33,522 bases of DNA from Bifidobacterium breve (GTDB taxonomy: Bacteria; Actinomycetota; Thermoleophilia; Miltoncostaeales; Miltoncostaeaceae). Below, in pieces: positions 1 to 7,452 of this stretch. Below the pieces are notes generated by a model. The model ran no database searches. It saw nothing but the letters and a program-made list of their open reading frames with translations, and had not been told where the DNA came from. Positions within the stretch are counted from its first letter, which is position 1. Every line of letters begins with the position of its first letter. The stretch spans positions 1-33,522 of the forward strand of contig CAMAVU010000013.1 of NCBI GenBank assembly GCA_945861935.1. The letters are read 5' to 3'. A program made the translations under genes and the position numbers.

Positions 1-1
1 G

Positions 2-745
2 CTGGTGCTCGGGGTCCTCGGCAGGCGGACGCTCATCAGCCGCAACGTGCGCGCCGTGGTCGAGGCCGCCCGGGGCAAGCCCATCCTGTACTTCCCCGCC
101 CGCTTCGACCACTGGCATGTGCAGACGGGGGACGGGTGGGCGGCTCACGTGGCCGGCGCAATCGGGGTGAGCACGGATGCGCAGGCGTCGTGGTGGGGCG
201 GGCGTGGCATGGGGACGGTGCCGCACGGGCTCATCGCGGCGTATGGGGGCGACACCGTGCGGGCCGCACGGAAGTTCGCCGACAGGTTCGCCGGCGAACT
301 CAGGGTGATCGTGCTCGTGGACTACGAGAATGACTCCGTCCGCACGGCTCTTGAGGTGGCCGATGCGCTGGGCGACGACCTGTGGGGAGTGCGGCTCGAC
401 ACCTCCAACACCATGGTGGACCGGAGCCTGTGGCAGGAAATGGGCCGTTTCGTGCCCACCGGCGTGGTGCCCGAACTGGTGCACAAGGTGCGCGACGCCC
501 TGGACCACGCGGGGCACGGACGCGTGCGCATCGTCGCCTCGGGCGGCTTCGACGCCGAGAGGATCGCTGCCTTCGAGCGTGCTGGCGTGCCCGTGGACGC
601 CTACGGGGTGGGGTCGAGCCTGCTGCTCGGCTCGAATGACTTCACCGCCGACATCGTGCGCGTGGATGGGCGGCCCTGCGCCAAGGTGGGGCGCGAGGAA
701 CGTCCCAATCCGCGCCTCGAGGCAGTGGACCTCTCCGTGCGCTGA
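2..745 (+). CDS. nicotinate phosphoribosyltransferase, C-terminal part (5' end outside window)
   Basis: The product should convert nicotinate and PRPP to nicotinate mononucleotide in NAD salvage, in the cytoplasm. About 247 C-terminal residues are present and the reading frame is open from the window edge, so the start lies upstream; the GTG at 5 is probably internal. Family-type segments are visible: a PARFDHWH stretch near residue 30, a VSTDAQA stretch, the GTVPHGLIAAYGGD substrate-loop segment, VDYEND and VRLDTSN strands, and the IVASGGFD and YGVGSSLL phosphate-binding loops typical of the type II PRTase barrel. The short, compact C-terminus resembles the archaeal or Thermoplasma-type enzyme more than E. 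coli PncB. Quinolinate phosphoribosyltransferase is the nearest alternative but fits less well. The gene is co-oriented with the epimerase operon and separated from it by about 115 bases. Confidence 0.85.
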   Translation: MVLGVLGRRTLISRNVRAVVEAARGKPILYFPARFDHWHVQTGDGWAAHVAGAIGVSTDAQASWWGGRGMGTVPHGLIAAYGGDTVRAARKFADRFAGELRVIVLVDYENDSVRTALEVADALGDDLWGVRLDTSNTMVDRSLWQEMGRFVPTGVVPELVHKVRDALDHAGHGRVRIVASGGFDAERIAAFERAGVPVDAYGVGSSLLLGSNDFTADIVRVDGRPCAKVGREERPNPRLEAVDLSVR

Positions 746-845
746 TGCGCTTCCCGGTGGGGTGATCAGACCTCGTCCGCCATGTCGGCGCCGTCGTGGC
801 ACACGTGGAACGGACGGAACCCGTGGCAGCACCGGACCACTCCGT

Positions 846-851
846 TACAGT
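846..851 (+). promoter_or_regulatory. -10 element (TACAGT) for a leaderless epimerase-operon transcript
   Basis: TACAGT ends 8 bases before the ATG at 860 and no Shine-Dalgarno sequence lies between them. Transcription would start at or next to the ATG. No clear -35 is visible. Confidence 0.5.
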
Positions 852-859
852 CACACGTG

Positions 860-1294
860 ATGCAGTTGGGCCTCATCCACCATGTCGGGTACGTCGTGGC
901 GGACCTCGACGACGAAATCCCCGTGTACCGGGACACCCTCGGCATGGCGGTGGCCGTGCGCGAGGTCATGCCGGACCAGGGCGTCGAGGCAGCACTTCTG
1001 GGCGCCGGCCCCTCATACGTGGAACTGATCGCTCCCCTGACCGATGACACCGGTGTGGCCCGCTTCCTCGCCAAGAAGGGCCCGGGCATGCATCATGTGG
1101 CATTCGCCGTCGCCGATCTGCAGTCCACGCTGCGTGAACTGGCAGATGGGGGTGTCGAGGTGATCGACTCCGCGCCCCGGCGCGGTCTGGGCGGCCACAT
1201 GGTGGCCTTCCTGCATCCCCGGTCGACGGGCGGGGTGCTGACCGAACTCGTCGAAGACCACTCACAGTATGAGCACACCCGGCTGGAGGCCTGA
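860..1294 (+). CDS. mce: methylmalonyl-CoA epimerase (VOC/glyoxalase fold)
   Basis: This 144-residue protein should interconvert (R)- and (S)-methylmalonyl-CoA in propionyl-CoA/succinyl-CoA metabolism. It consists of two VOC half-domains. Metal-ligand candidates are His7/His8 in the opening IHHVGYVVADLD strand, the Glu of YVELI, the His pair in GMHHVAFAV and the Glu of LTELVED near the C-terminus. Length matches the family. The frame is open upstream to 782, but ATG 860 starts exactly at the first VOC strand and is preceded by a -10 hexamer, so it is preferred. Only three bases separate its stop from the radical SAM gene. Methylmalonyl-CoA mutase is not in the window. A generic lactoylglutathione-lyase-like protein is the alternative, but the epimerase-like sequence is strong. 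Confidence 0.87.
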   Translation: MQLGLIHHVGYVVADLDDEIPVYRDTLGMAVAVREVMPDQGVEAALLGAGPSYVELIAPLTDDTGVARFLAKKGPGMHHVAFAVADLQSTLRELADGGVEVIDSAPRRGLGGHMVAFLHPRSTGGVLTELVEDHSQYEHTRLEA

Positions 1295-1297
1295 CGC

Positions 1298-2932
1298 GTG
1301 AAGATCCGATACATCGAGCCGAAGCCCCGGGGGGCCACGATCTACGAGATCGCGAACCTCCCCAAGTTGGGGCTTCCCCTCCTCGCAGCGATCGCCCGCG
1401 AGAAGTACCCGGACGTGGACCAGCGCATCTACTGCGAGTTGATCCGCGACGTCGAGGTGGACTGGGACGACGTGCTGACGGCCGACCTGGTGTGCATCTC
1501 GACGACCACCAACACCACCCTCGACGGCTACCGCTACGCCGCTCGGTGCTGCGCCGCGGGCATCCCCGTGGTCTTCGGCGGCTCGCATGTCACGTTCATG
1601 GCGCGCGAGGCCCTGCAGCACGCCGACTACGTCATCCGGCGCGAGGGCCATGTGGGCTTCGCGCAGCTCCTCGACTGGTTCCATGGCGACCGCGACCCCG
1701 CTGGCCTCCACGAAATCCTGGGGCTGTCGTTCCGTGTGGGCGGCGAGCAGGTGGACAACCCCGAGGCCCCGATGGCGTCGGGCGACGATCTGGACGCACT
1801 GCCGTTCCCCGCGCTCGAGTTGCTCGAGGGCCACGAGCGGATGGTGACGCACCCCATCATGATGAAGTGGGGGTGCCCGTACGACTGCTCGTTCTGCAGT
1901 GTCATCAAGATGTTCGGCCGGAAACTCCGCACGCGCTCGGTCGAGAACATGATGGAGGAACTCCGCGGCGTGAACCCGGAGCGCGTCTTCTTCTACGACG
2001 ACATCTTCATCGTGGACAAGAAGCAGGCCAAGTCGCTGTTCCAGACGATGATCGCCGAGGGCCTCACCCCCCAGTGGACCGCGCAGATCCGCGCCGACTC
2101 GATCTTCTCGAGCAAGCAGACCTTCGAGCCCGACCACGAGTTGCTGGCCCTCATGCGCGATTCGGGCTGCTACATGGTGTACATCGGGTTCGAGAGCATC
2201 ACCCAGGAGGGTCTGGACTCCTACAACAAGAAGCAGAAGGTCGAGCACATCACGACCTCGATCAAACTGCTTCACGACTACGGCATCCGCGTACACGGGA
2301 TGTTCGTGGTGGGGGCCGACACCGACACGCCCGACACCGTTCGCGCCACGGTGGACTTCGCCATCGAGCACGGCGTGGACACCCTGCAGATGATGATGCT
2401 CACCACCCTGCCCGGAACGGCATTCGATGCGCAGATGCGAGCGGAGGGCCGTGTACTCACCGACGACTACTCGCTGTACGACGGGCACCACTGCGTCATC
2501 CAGCCCCGGCTCATGACGCCGTACCAACTGCAGATGGAAACGTGGAAGAACATGCTGCGCTTCTACTCCAAGAAGACGCCCTGGGAGCTCGGCCGCCGGG
2601 AGATGCGTGCCAACCTGTGGAACGTGCTGCGTCTTGTCACCGAGTGGAAGTTCGTCCGGAACCTCCCGAAGGCACTCCTCCTGTCGCTCGCCAAGAAGCC
2701 CTCCGAGAGCTACAAGGTCATCCGCACCACCGTCTCGCGCCGCGGCATGCGCACCATCTACGAGACGCTGGGCGTCGCCATCTTCCGGGCGTACGGGCGC
2801 AAGCAGTTGCTCAAGTTCACCGACCAGCCCGAGTCGATGGTGCATCTGGACCAGATCCGGCGCGTGCCGGCGTGGACGCCCCCGGCCGGGGTGCAGGGGC
2901 AGCCCTCGCCGTCGCTCACCGTCCTCTCGTGA
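1298..2932 (+). CDS. B12-binding-domain radical SAM protein
   Basis: This 544-residue protein has an N-terminal Rossmann-like domain of the cobalamin-binding type (about 1-150) and a radical SAM barrel. The barrel carries the CxxxCxxC cluster motif as CPYDCSFC at Cys193, Cys197 and Cys200, with a downstream YIGFES strand. I see no DxHxxG motif, so cobalamin may bind base-off through another residue or not at all. A roughly 120-residue Lys/Arg-rich C-terminal extension follows the barrel. GTG 1298 is three bases after the epimerase stop. The substrate cannot be read from sequence. Members of this class methylate or rearrange unactivated carbons in lipids, tetrapyrroles or natural products. The stop codon overlaps the start of the next small gene. 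Confidence 0.85.
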   Translation: MKIRYIEPKPRGATIYEIANLPKLGLPLLAAIAREKYPDVDQRIYCELIRDVEVDWDDVLTADLVCISTTTNTTLDGYRYAARCCAAGIPVVFGGSHVTFMAREALQHADYVIRREGHVGFAQLLDWFHGDRDPAGLHEILGLSFRVGGEQVDNPEAPMASGDDLDALPFPALELLEGHERMVTHPIMMKWGCPYDCSFCSVIKMFGRKLRTRSVENMMEELRGVNPERVFFYDDIFIVDKKQAKSLFQTMIAEGLTPQWTAQIRADSIFSSKQTFEPDHELLALMRDSGCYMVYIGFESITQEGLDSYNKKQKVEHITTSIKLLHDYGIRVHGMFVVGADTDTPDTVRATVDFAIEHGVDTLQMMMLTTLPGTAFDAQMRAEGRVLTDDYSLYDGHHCVIQPRLMTPYQLQMETWKNMLRFYSKKTPWELGRREMRANLWNVLRLVTEWKFVRNLPKALLLSLAKKPSESYKVIRTTVSRRGMRTIYETLGVAIFRAYGRKQLLKFTDQPESMVHLDQIRRVPAWTPPAGVQGQPSPSLTVLS

Positions 2933-3147
2933 CCCGGCGCGTCGAACTGGGCCTCGAGGGCGGAGGCGTGCTCGTCCTCACCGTGGACGACGCAGATGTT
3001 GCCGCGTTGCGTGGTGCGCTGGGCGGATCCGGCTTCCACGACGTGGTCTCCGACGAGGGCGACAACGCCCTCGATCTCGGCAAGGTCACCTACATGCGCG
3101 TCCTGCCCGGCGAGGTGACCGGGCGCATCGGGTTCACCGGGGCCTGA
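2929..3147 (+). CDS. 72-residue conserved-looking small protein, possibly DUF3107-like
   Basis: The GTG at 2929 overlaps the TGA of the radical SAM gene (GTGA), which indicates translational coupling. The product is an acidic, soluble-looking alpha/beta protein with no signal peptide. It has an N-terminal beta strand (RRVELGLE), a VDDADVAALRGAL helix, and a C-terminal KVTYMRV...GRIGFTG strand pair. The length and the ending 'Y-x-V...R-x-GF' recall the short actinobacterial DUF3107 family, but that is from memory and tentative. Its stop is immediately followed by the coding frame of the YchF-like gene, so it sits inside a four-gene operon. The overlap and intact frame argue that it is real; the function is unknown. 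Confidence 0.72.
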   Translation: MTRRVELGLEGGGVLVLTVDDADVAALRGALGGSGFHDVVSDEGDNALDLGKVTYMRVLPGEVTGRIGFTGA

Positions 3148-3148
3148 C

Positions 3149-4228
3149 CTGCAACTCGGGCTCGTCGGACTCACCAACGCCGGAAAGACCGCCCTCTTCA
3201 ACCTCGTCACCGGGGGTGAGGCGGAGGTTGCGCCGTACCCCTTCACCACGCGCGAGCCCAACGTGGGCGTGGCCGCAGTCCCGGACCCGCGCATTGACGC
3301 CATTGCCGACGTACAGGACATCCCCCGGCGTGTGACGGCGCAGGTGGAGGTGGTGGACATCGCCGGGCTCAGCCAGGGATCCGGGAGGGGCGAGGGTCTG
3401 GGCGGCGCCGCCCTCGGCCGCATCCGCGAACTCGAGGCCACCGTGCACGTGGTTCGTGCCTTCGCCAACGCCGGGGTTCCCCATCCCCTGGAGCGCGACG
3501 TGGACCCCCTGGCCGACGCCCGGGCCGTGGACGACGAACTCATCCTCGCCGACATCGGTCAGGTGGAGCGTCGCATGGACAGGGTGCAGAAGGGCGTGCG
3601 TGCCGGTGACAGCGCGGCGAAGGTGGAGGCCGCGGCGCTCGAGGCGATGACCGCACATCTGGCGGATGGACGGCCGGTGCGGACGATGGACGACCCGGAT
3701 ACCCGCGAGGTGGGCCGGGCCATGGGCCTGCTCACGGCGCGGCCCGTGCTCTATCTGGTGAACACCGACGACCCCGGCGACCCGCCGGCCGATGTCGCGG
3801 CGTATGCGGTCGAACAGGGCGCGCAGGCGCTGGCCTTGCCCGTGGGGGTCGAACTGGAACTCGCCCGGATGGATCCGGCCGAGGCCGCGGAGTTCGCCGA
3901 GGAGATGGGCCTGGGCACCACCCGGGGCGCCGACGCCGTCATCCGGGCCGGTTACCGCCTTCTCGACCTCATCACCTTCTTCACCGGCTCGGGGCCGCCC
4001 GAGGCGCGGGCCTGGCCCATCCCGCGCGGTACTCCGGCCGACCGGGCCGCCGGGAAGATCCACTCGGACATGGAGCGCGGGTTCATCCGTGCCGAGGTCG
4101 TCCCCTGGGACACGCTGGTGGAATGCGGCTCGTTCGCAAGAGCGCGCGAGCAGGCCCGCGCGCGTATCGAGGGCAAGGACTACATCGTGCAGGAAGGCGA
4201 CGTGATGCAGATCCGGTTCAACGTATGA
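3149..4228 (+). CDS. ychF: YchF/OLA1-type ribosome-associated ATPase, apparent CTG start
   Basis: The protein is about 359 residues (E. coli YchF has 363) and should bind ribosomes and hydrolyse ATP. It has the P-loop GLTNAGKT near residues 7-14, a switch region with YPFTTREPN, the G3 motif DIAGL, and a C-terminal TGS domain (IPRGTPADRAAGKIHSD to the conserved end GKDYIVQEGDVMQIRFNV). Two positions diverge from the usual family: P-loop Ser is Thr, and the nucleotide-specificity loop reads NTDD instead of the usual NxxE. In this frame there is a TGA at 3116 and no ATG, GTG or TTG before the P-loop, so CTG 3149 is the only plausible start. A GGGG run lies about six bases upstream. The first in-frame standard starts would delete the P-loop. 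Confidence 0.88.
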   Translation: MQLGLVGLTNAGKTALFNLVTGGEAEVAPYPFTTREPNVGVAAVPDPRIDAIADVQDIPRRVTAQVEVVDIAGLSQGSGRGEGLGGAALGRIRELEATVHVVRAFANAGVPHPLERDVDPLADARAVDDELILADIGQVERRMDRVQKGVRAGDSAAKVEAAALEAMTAHLADGRPVRTMDDPDTREVGRAMGLLTARPVLYLVNTDDPGDPPADVAAYAVEQGAQALALPVGVELELARMDPAEAAEFAEEMGLGTTRGADAVIRAGYRLLDLITFFTGSGPPEARAWPIPRGTPADRAAGKIHSDMERGFIRAEVVPWDTLVECGSFARAREQARARIEGKDYIVQEGDVMQIRFNV

Positions 4229-4254
4229 CGGCGGCAGTGCACGGCCGGTACAGT
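4225..4254 (+). promoter_or_regulatory. candidate promoter for the collagen-like protein gene
   Basis: ATGACG (4225-4230) and TACAGT (4249-4254) are separated by 18 bases. The start codon is 29 bases downstream with a GGGAG Shine-Dalgarno-like sequence before it. Confidence 0.45.
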
Positions 4255-4283
4255 GTCGTCACCGCCCGGCCAGGGAGCCTCCG

Positions 4284-5024
4284 ATGAAGCCAAGCCCCTC
4301 TCTCGTCATCGCCACCGTCGCCCTCGCCGTCGCCCTCGGGGGCACGACGTACGCGGTCACGTCCCTCCCACGGAACTCGGTCGGCCCCGCTCAGATCAAG
4401 AAGGGTGCGGTGACCGGACCAAAGATCCGAGGCGGGGCCGTCGGGTCATCCCAGATCAGGAACGGCTCCATTTTGGCGATCGACTTCGCACCCGGCGCAG
4501 TGGGCTCCCCGGCCGCCGGTGCCCAGGGCCCCGTCGGTGCGACCGGGCCAGGTGGGGCCACCGGGGCCACCGGGGCCGTCGGGCCGACCCAGGGGTTCGT
4601 CGCGGCCAGCGCGGGCGCGAGTGCGCTACCGGGCTCGGTCCGTGTTTCCAACTTCGTCATCGGGGGGAACCACCCGTTCACCACAACTGTCAGCGGGCGC
4701 ATCCACGTCGCGTTCTCCGCGTGGGTCACGGGGAACTGCAACTCGGGCGGGAGCCCTGGTGTCGCGGTCTTCATTGACCGCGACGATGCGGCGTCGCCGC
4801 CCGCCCCGGGGGTCTTCGTGTCCGGTGCCTACCGTGACCTGTCGGGCAATCCCCCCGGCCTGTTCGTCGGGGACTCCATCGCGATGACCGGCATCACCAC
4901 GAGCGCGGTCGCGGCAGGCACCCACACCATTGGTGCCCGCCTTACGTGTACCGCGAACGTCACGGCGGTCGGTGGCTCCACGTACGGCGCCGCCGGCTAC
5001 ACCGGGATCGTGCTGGGCGGCTAG
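4284..5024 (+). CDS. exported protein with SVGPxQI repeats and a short collagen-like region
   Basis: This 246-residue protein begins with a signal peptide or N-terminal anchor (SLVIATVALAVALGG, about 6-20). Next come imperfect repeats of the type NSVGPAQIKKGAV / SSQIRNGSI (about 31-70), then eight Gly-X-Y triplets at about 79-102, then a beta-rich domain of about 140 residues with two cysteines. The architecture is typical of surface proteins in Thermoleophilia, where the repeat stalk is very common; I know of no assigned function. The collagen-like part is too short for a stable long triple helix but may help trimerise the C-terminal domain, which could adopt a TNF/C1q-like jelly roll (inference). 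ATG 4284 has a Shine-Dalgarno-like GGGAG upstream and starts at the signal peptide. It precedes two more genes for exported proteins. Confidence 0.8.
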   Translation: MKPSPSLVIATVALAVALGGTTYAVTSLPRNSVGPAQIKKGAVTGPKIRGGAVGSSQIRNGSILAIDFAPGAVGSPAAGAQGPVGATGPGGATGATGAVGPTQGFVAASAGASALPGSVRVSNFVIGGNHPFTTTVSGRIHVAFSAWVTGNCNSGGSPGVAVFIDRDDAASPPAPGVFVSGAYRDLSGNPPGLFVGDSIAMTGITTSAVAAGTHTIGARLTCTANVTAVGGSTYGAAGYTGIVLGG

Positions 5025-5058
5025 CGGACCCCGCCGGCGGGCGGCGGAACTGGTGCGG

Positions 5059-5064
5059 TAACAT
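5059..5064 (+). promoter_or_regulatory. candidate -10 (TAACAT) for the secreted-protein gene at 5099
   Basis: TAACAT ends 34 bases before the GTG. An AGGAG Shine-Dalgarno sequence at 5088-5092 lies between, so this would be a normally led transcript. Confidence 0.4.
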
Positions 5065-5098
5065 CCTCGCGCGGTTCCCCTTCGGACAGGAGCGAGTT

Positions 5099-6385
5099 GT
5101 GCTTCGACGCCTTACCGTGATCATCGCCGTGCTCGCGCTGGGCCTGGCGGGCATCGCGACGTCCCAGGCCGGCGCTGCTGAGTTGTTCGGCCACCAGGTG
5201 ACCACGGGCTCGTACCTGCCGGGCGAGGTGGCCGTGGCCGGCCTCGTGCGGGTTACGGACCTCACGATCACCAGCACGGCGGGCGGTCAGGTGACAGCCA
5301 CGGGCACGCTCTACGCCGGCAGCAGCACGACGCCGGTGAATGTGGCGCTCACCTATACGGACGCCGACAACTGGACCGTGAACGTTGAGCGCAACGGCGC
5401 CGGTCCGGGCTATGTGCCCACCAGCACGACCTCGCTCGACATCAACGACGTGGACGGCACGATCACGAGATCCGCCGGCCTCATGAGCTACCAGTTGGTG
5501 CTGCACGGATACGTTCTCGGCGATGCCACCGTCGATATGACGGTGTACATCGACAGCACCGGCTTCGTGGCCACCACCATCGTCGAGGGCCTGCACATCG
5601 GTGGGATGACGCTCACGCACGCGAGCGTGGAGGTCTCGTCCATTGACGAGTTCGCGGAGTTGCAGGCATCGCTCGAGACCTCGGGCGGCAACTTCGACGT
5701 GGACATCAAGGCGACGAAGCCGGGCAACGCGACCCCCGGCCAGTACACGCTGTCCATCGACGTTGAGGGCGCCGAACTGAAGGGTGAATCCAACACGTTC
5801 CTGGTGAACTCATTCTCCTTCCACTACGACGTGACCACGCCCACAATCGGGTGCACGACCATCGACGCGCAGGCCGCGATGTCGGTGACCATGGGCTCCA
5901 CGACCTACTCACTGAACAACGTCCACGTGGTCGTCACGTGCGCCACGCTCACCACGTTCGAGTTCAGCGTGACCGTCTCGCACGTCCAGAAGTGGAACAA
6001 CGTCACGAAGACGGGAACGTTCAGCGTGGCCTGGTACGGCACGCCCGGCACGTTCCGACCCAAGTTCGCGAATCCGATCCGCTATCAGACCGGTTTCTTC
6101 GGAACCGTTGACCTCAGTGCGGGGCGGACATTCTCGAAGAAGTACAAGGGCCGGACCTTCCACCGCGACGTCACAATCGGCATCGGGTTCGGCGCCACCG
6201 TGTACCAGCCGAGAGCCAACGCCCAGTACCAGGGAGGTGCGGGCGCGGTCGGCTACTTCGACGCCGACCGCGTGTCAGGCGACATCGGCTGCGGGATCCT
6301 CGGCAGTGACTTCTCGTGCGAAGGGGAGATGCGCCTGAACCCGTCGTGGGCTGGGGTCTATCACTTCACGTGGGGGGGCCTGTAA
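5099..6385 (+). CDS. secreted beta-rich protein of unknown family
   Basis: I do not recognise this 428-residue protein. GTG 5099 is chosen because it follows AGGAG by six bases and begins a clear signal peptide (LRRLTVIIAVLALGLAGIA, cleavage probably after AGA near residue 28). The mature part is rich in Thr, Ser, Val and Gly with alternating strand patterns, which suggests an all-beta fold. Two halves can be distinguished: about 30-220, with dense threonine strands, and about 230-428, with aromatic-rich strands and four cysteines (two in the GCTTIDA and VVTCATL area, two in CGILGSDFSC) that could form disulfides. It ends in the aromatic stretch AGVYHFTWGGL. The stop overlaps the ATG of the PstS-like gene (TAATG), so the two proteins are probably made together. 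Confidence 0.78.
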   Translation: MLRRLTVIIAVLALGLAGIATSQAGAAELFGHQVTTGSYLPGEVAVAGLVRVTDLTITSTAGGQVTATGTLYAGSSTTPVNVALTYTDADNWTVNVERNGAGPGYVPTSTTSLDINDVDGTITRSAGLMSYQLVLHGYVLGDATVDMTVYIDSTGFVATTIVEGLHIGGMTLTHASVEVSSIDEFAELQASLETSGGNFDVDIKATKPGNATPGQYTLSIDVEGAELKGESNTFLVNSFSFHYDVTTPTIGCTTIDAQAAMSVTMGSTTYSLNNVHVVVTCATLTTFEFSVTVSHVQKWNNVTKTGTFSVAWYGTPGTFRPKFANPIRYQTGFFGTVDLSAGRTFSKKYKGRTFHRDVTIGIGFGATVYQPRANAQYQGGAGAVGYFDADRVSGDIGCGILGSDFSCEGEMRLNPSWAGVYHFTWGGL

Positions 6386-7449
6386 TGCGCATGATGGTCA
6401 GGAGCATCCTGCTCGCCGTGGCTGCGATGGGCGCGGTCGCCAGCGCTGCCACGGCAGCGCCGATCGCTGACGGGGCCGGGGCCGAGCTGCCTGCGCCCGC
6501 CTACAAGGCGTGGTGCACGGCCTCGCACCTGTGCACCTATGCCGTGCGGGATTCCGGAGCCGGGCTTCTGGACCTGAAAACGGGTACGGCCGACTGGGTG
6601 GGCGTGGACGAGCCGCTGTCGGCCAATCAGCAGCGCGAAGCCGGCGGCCCCGTGGCCTACTACCCCACGATGCTCGAGGGCATTGCGGTGGCCGTGCACA
6701 TCCCGGGTCTCGATGGCCATGACATCAACCTGCGCGGCACGACCATCGGCGAGATCTTCGCGGGGGTCATCACCAACTGGAACGACTCGCGCATCCGCGC
6801 CACCAACAAGCGCCACCCGATGCCCCGGAGCATGAGGATCACCCTCTGCGTGCCGAAGCACCCGTCCGGTACCTCGTGGGACTTCAGCGACTATCTGGCA
6901 AAGGTGAGCGGGCTCTACCGCACGCAGGTGGGGGGCGCCTCGATGCTGCCCCACTGGAAGGGGGCGCGCATCATCCGGACCGAGCATGTGACCGAGGTGG
7001 GCGAGTGTGTGGAGTCCCACCCCGGGGCGATCACCTTCCTGCCGTTCTCCGACGCCATGACCGAGGGGCTCTCGCACGACATCATCGCGGTCGGCAAGCG
7101 CGAGCAGGTGACGTATGGCCGCGGGGCGCACCGCACGGTCGTGGCACACGACGTGTTCATGCATCCGACGCAGGAAGACATCAAAGCGGCCGGACACTTC
7201 GCGGCCACCCGGATCTCGGGCGACCTCACGATCGACCTCACCAACAGCCGGGCAAAGGGCGCCTATCCGATCACCGTCGTGGCGTACGCGATCGTGCGCA
7301 AGGACAAGCCCATGACCACGGCGACCCGGAACACGCTGCGTTACTTCCTGGGAGCCACAGCGCAGGGGCGGCTGCCGGGCCTCGGGTCCGCACCGCTGCC
7401 GACGAGCCTGCTGTCCAAAGCCCGTGCGCAGTTGAACGCCGCGAGGTAG
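6385..7449 (+). CDS. PstS-like phosphate-type substrate-binding protein (orphan)
   Basis: This 354-residue exported protein resembles periplasmic phosphate-binding proteins of the PstS family. Matching landmarks are GAGAELPAPAYKAW at the mature N-terminus, VGVDEPLSANQ, the TIGEIFAGVITNWNDSRI segment, SGTSWDFSDYLAKVS (the PstS SGT anion loop) and SHPGAITFLP. A signal peptide spans about 1-24 (SILLAVAAMGAVASAATAA); there is no lipobox cysteine. The SGT loop is kept, but the usual Asp before it is replaced (CVPKHPSGT), so the ligand may not be phosphate. ATG 6385 overlaps the upstream stop. No pstC, pstA, pstB or phoU lies in the window, and the next gene downstream is on the other strand with three bases between stops. 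Confidence 0.82.
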   Translation: MRMMVRSILLAVAAMGAVASAATAAPIADGAGAELPAPAYKAWCTASHLCTYAVRDSGAGLLDLKTGTADWVGVDEPLSANQQREAGGPVAYYPTMLEGIAVAVHIPGLDGHDINLRGTTIGEIFAGVITNWNDSRIRATNKRHPMPRSMRITLCVPKHPSGTSWDFSDYLAKVSGLYRTQVGGASMLPHWKGARIIRTEHVTEVGECVESHPGAITFLPFSDAMTEGLSHDIIAVGKREQVTYGRGAHRTVVAHDVFMHPTQEDIKAAGHFAATRISGDLTIDLTNSRAKGAYPITVVAYAIVRKDKPMTTATRNTLRYFLGATAQGRLPGLGSAPLPTSLLSKARAQLNAAR

Positions 7450-7452
7450 CGG

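Noticed and set aside
1262-2845. A 527-codon open frame antisense to the radical SAM gene
   Set aside because: Its translation is His/Arg/Val/Gly-rich shadow sequence with no motif, while the sense strand has the radical SAM cluster.
2929-3192. The 72-residue protein and YchF as one protein split by a frameshift
   Set aside because: A TGA at 3116 in the YchF frame prevents a simple upstream fusion, and the YchF part already has full family length from CTG 3149.
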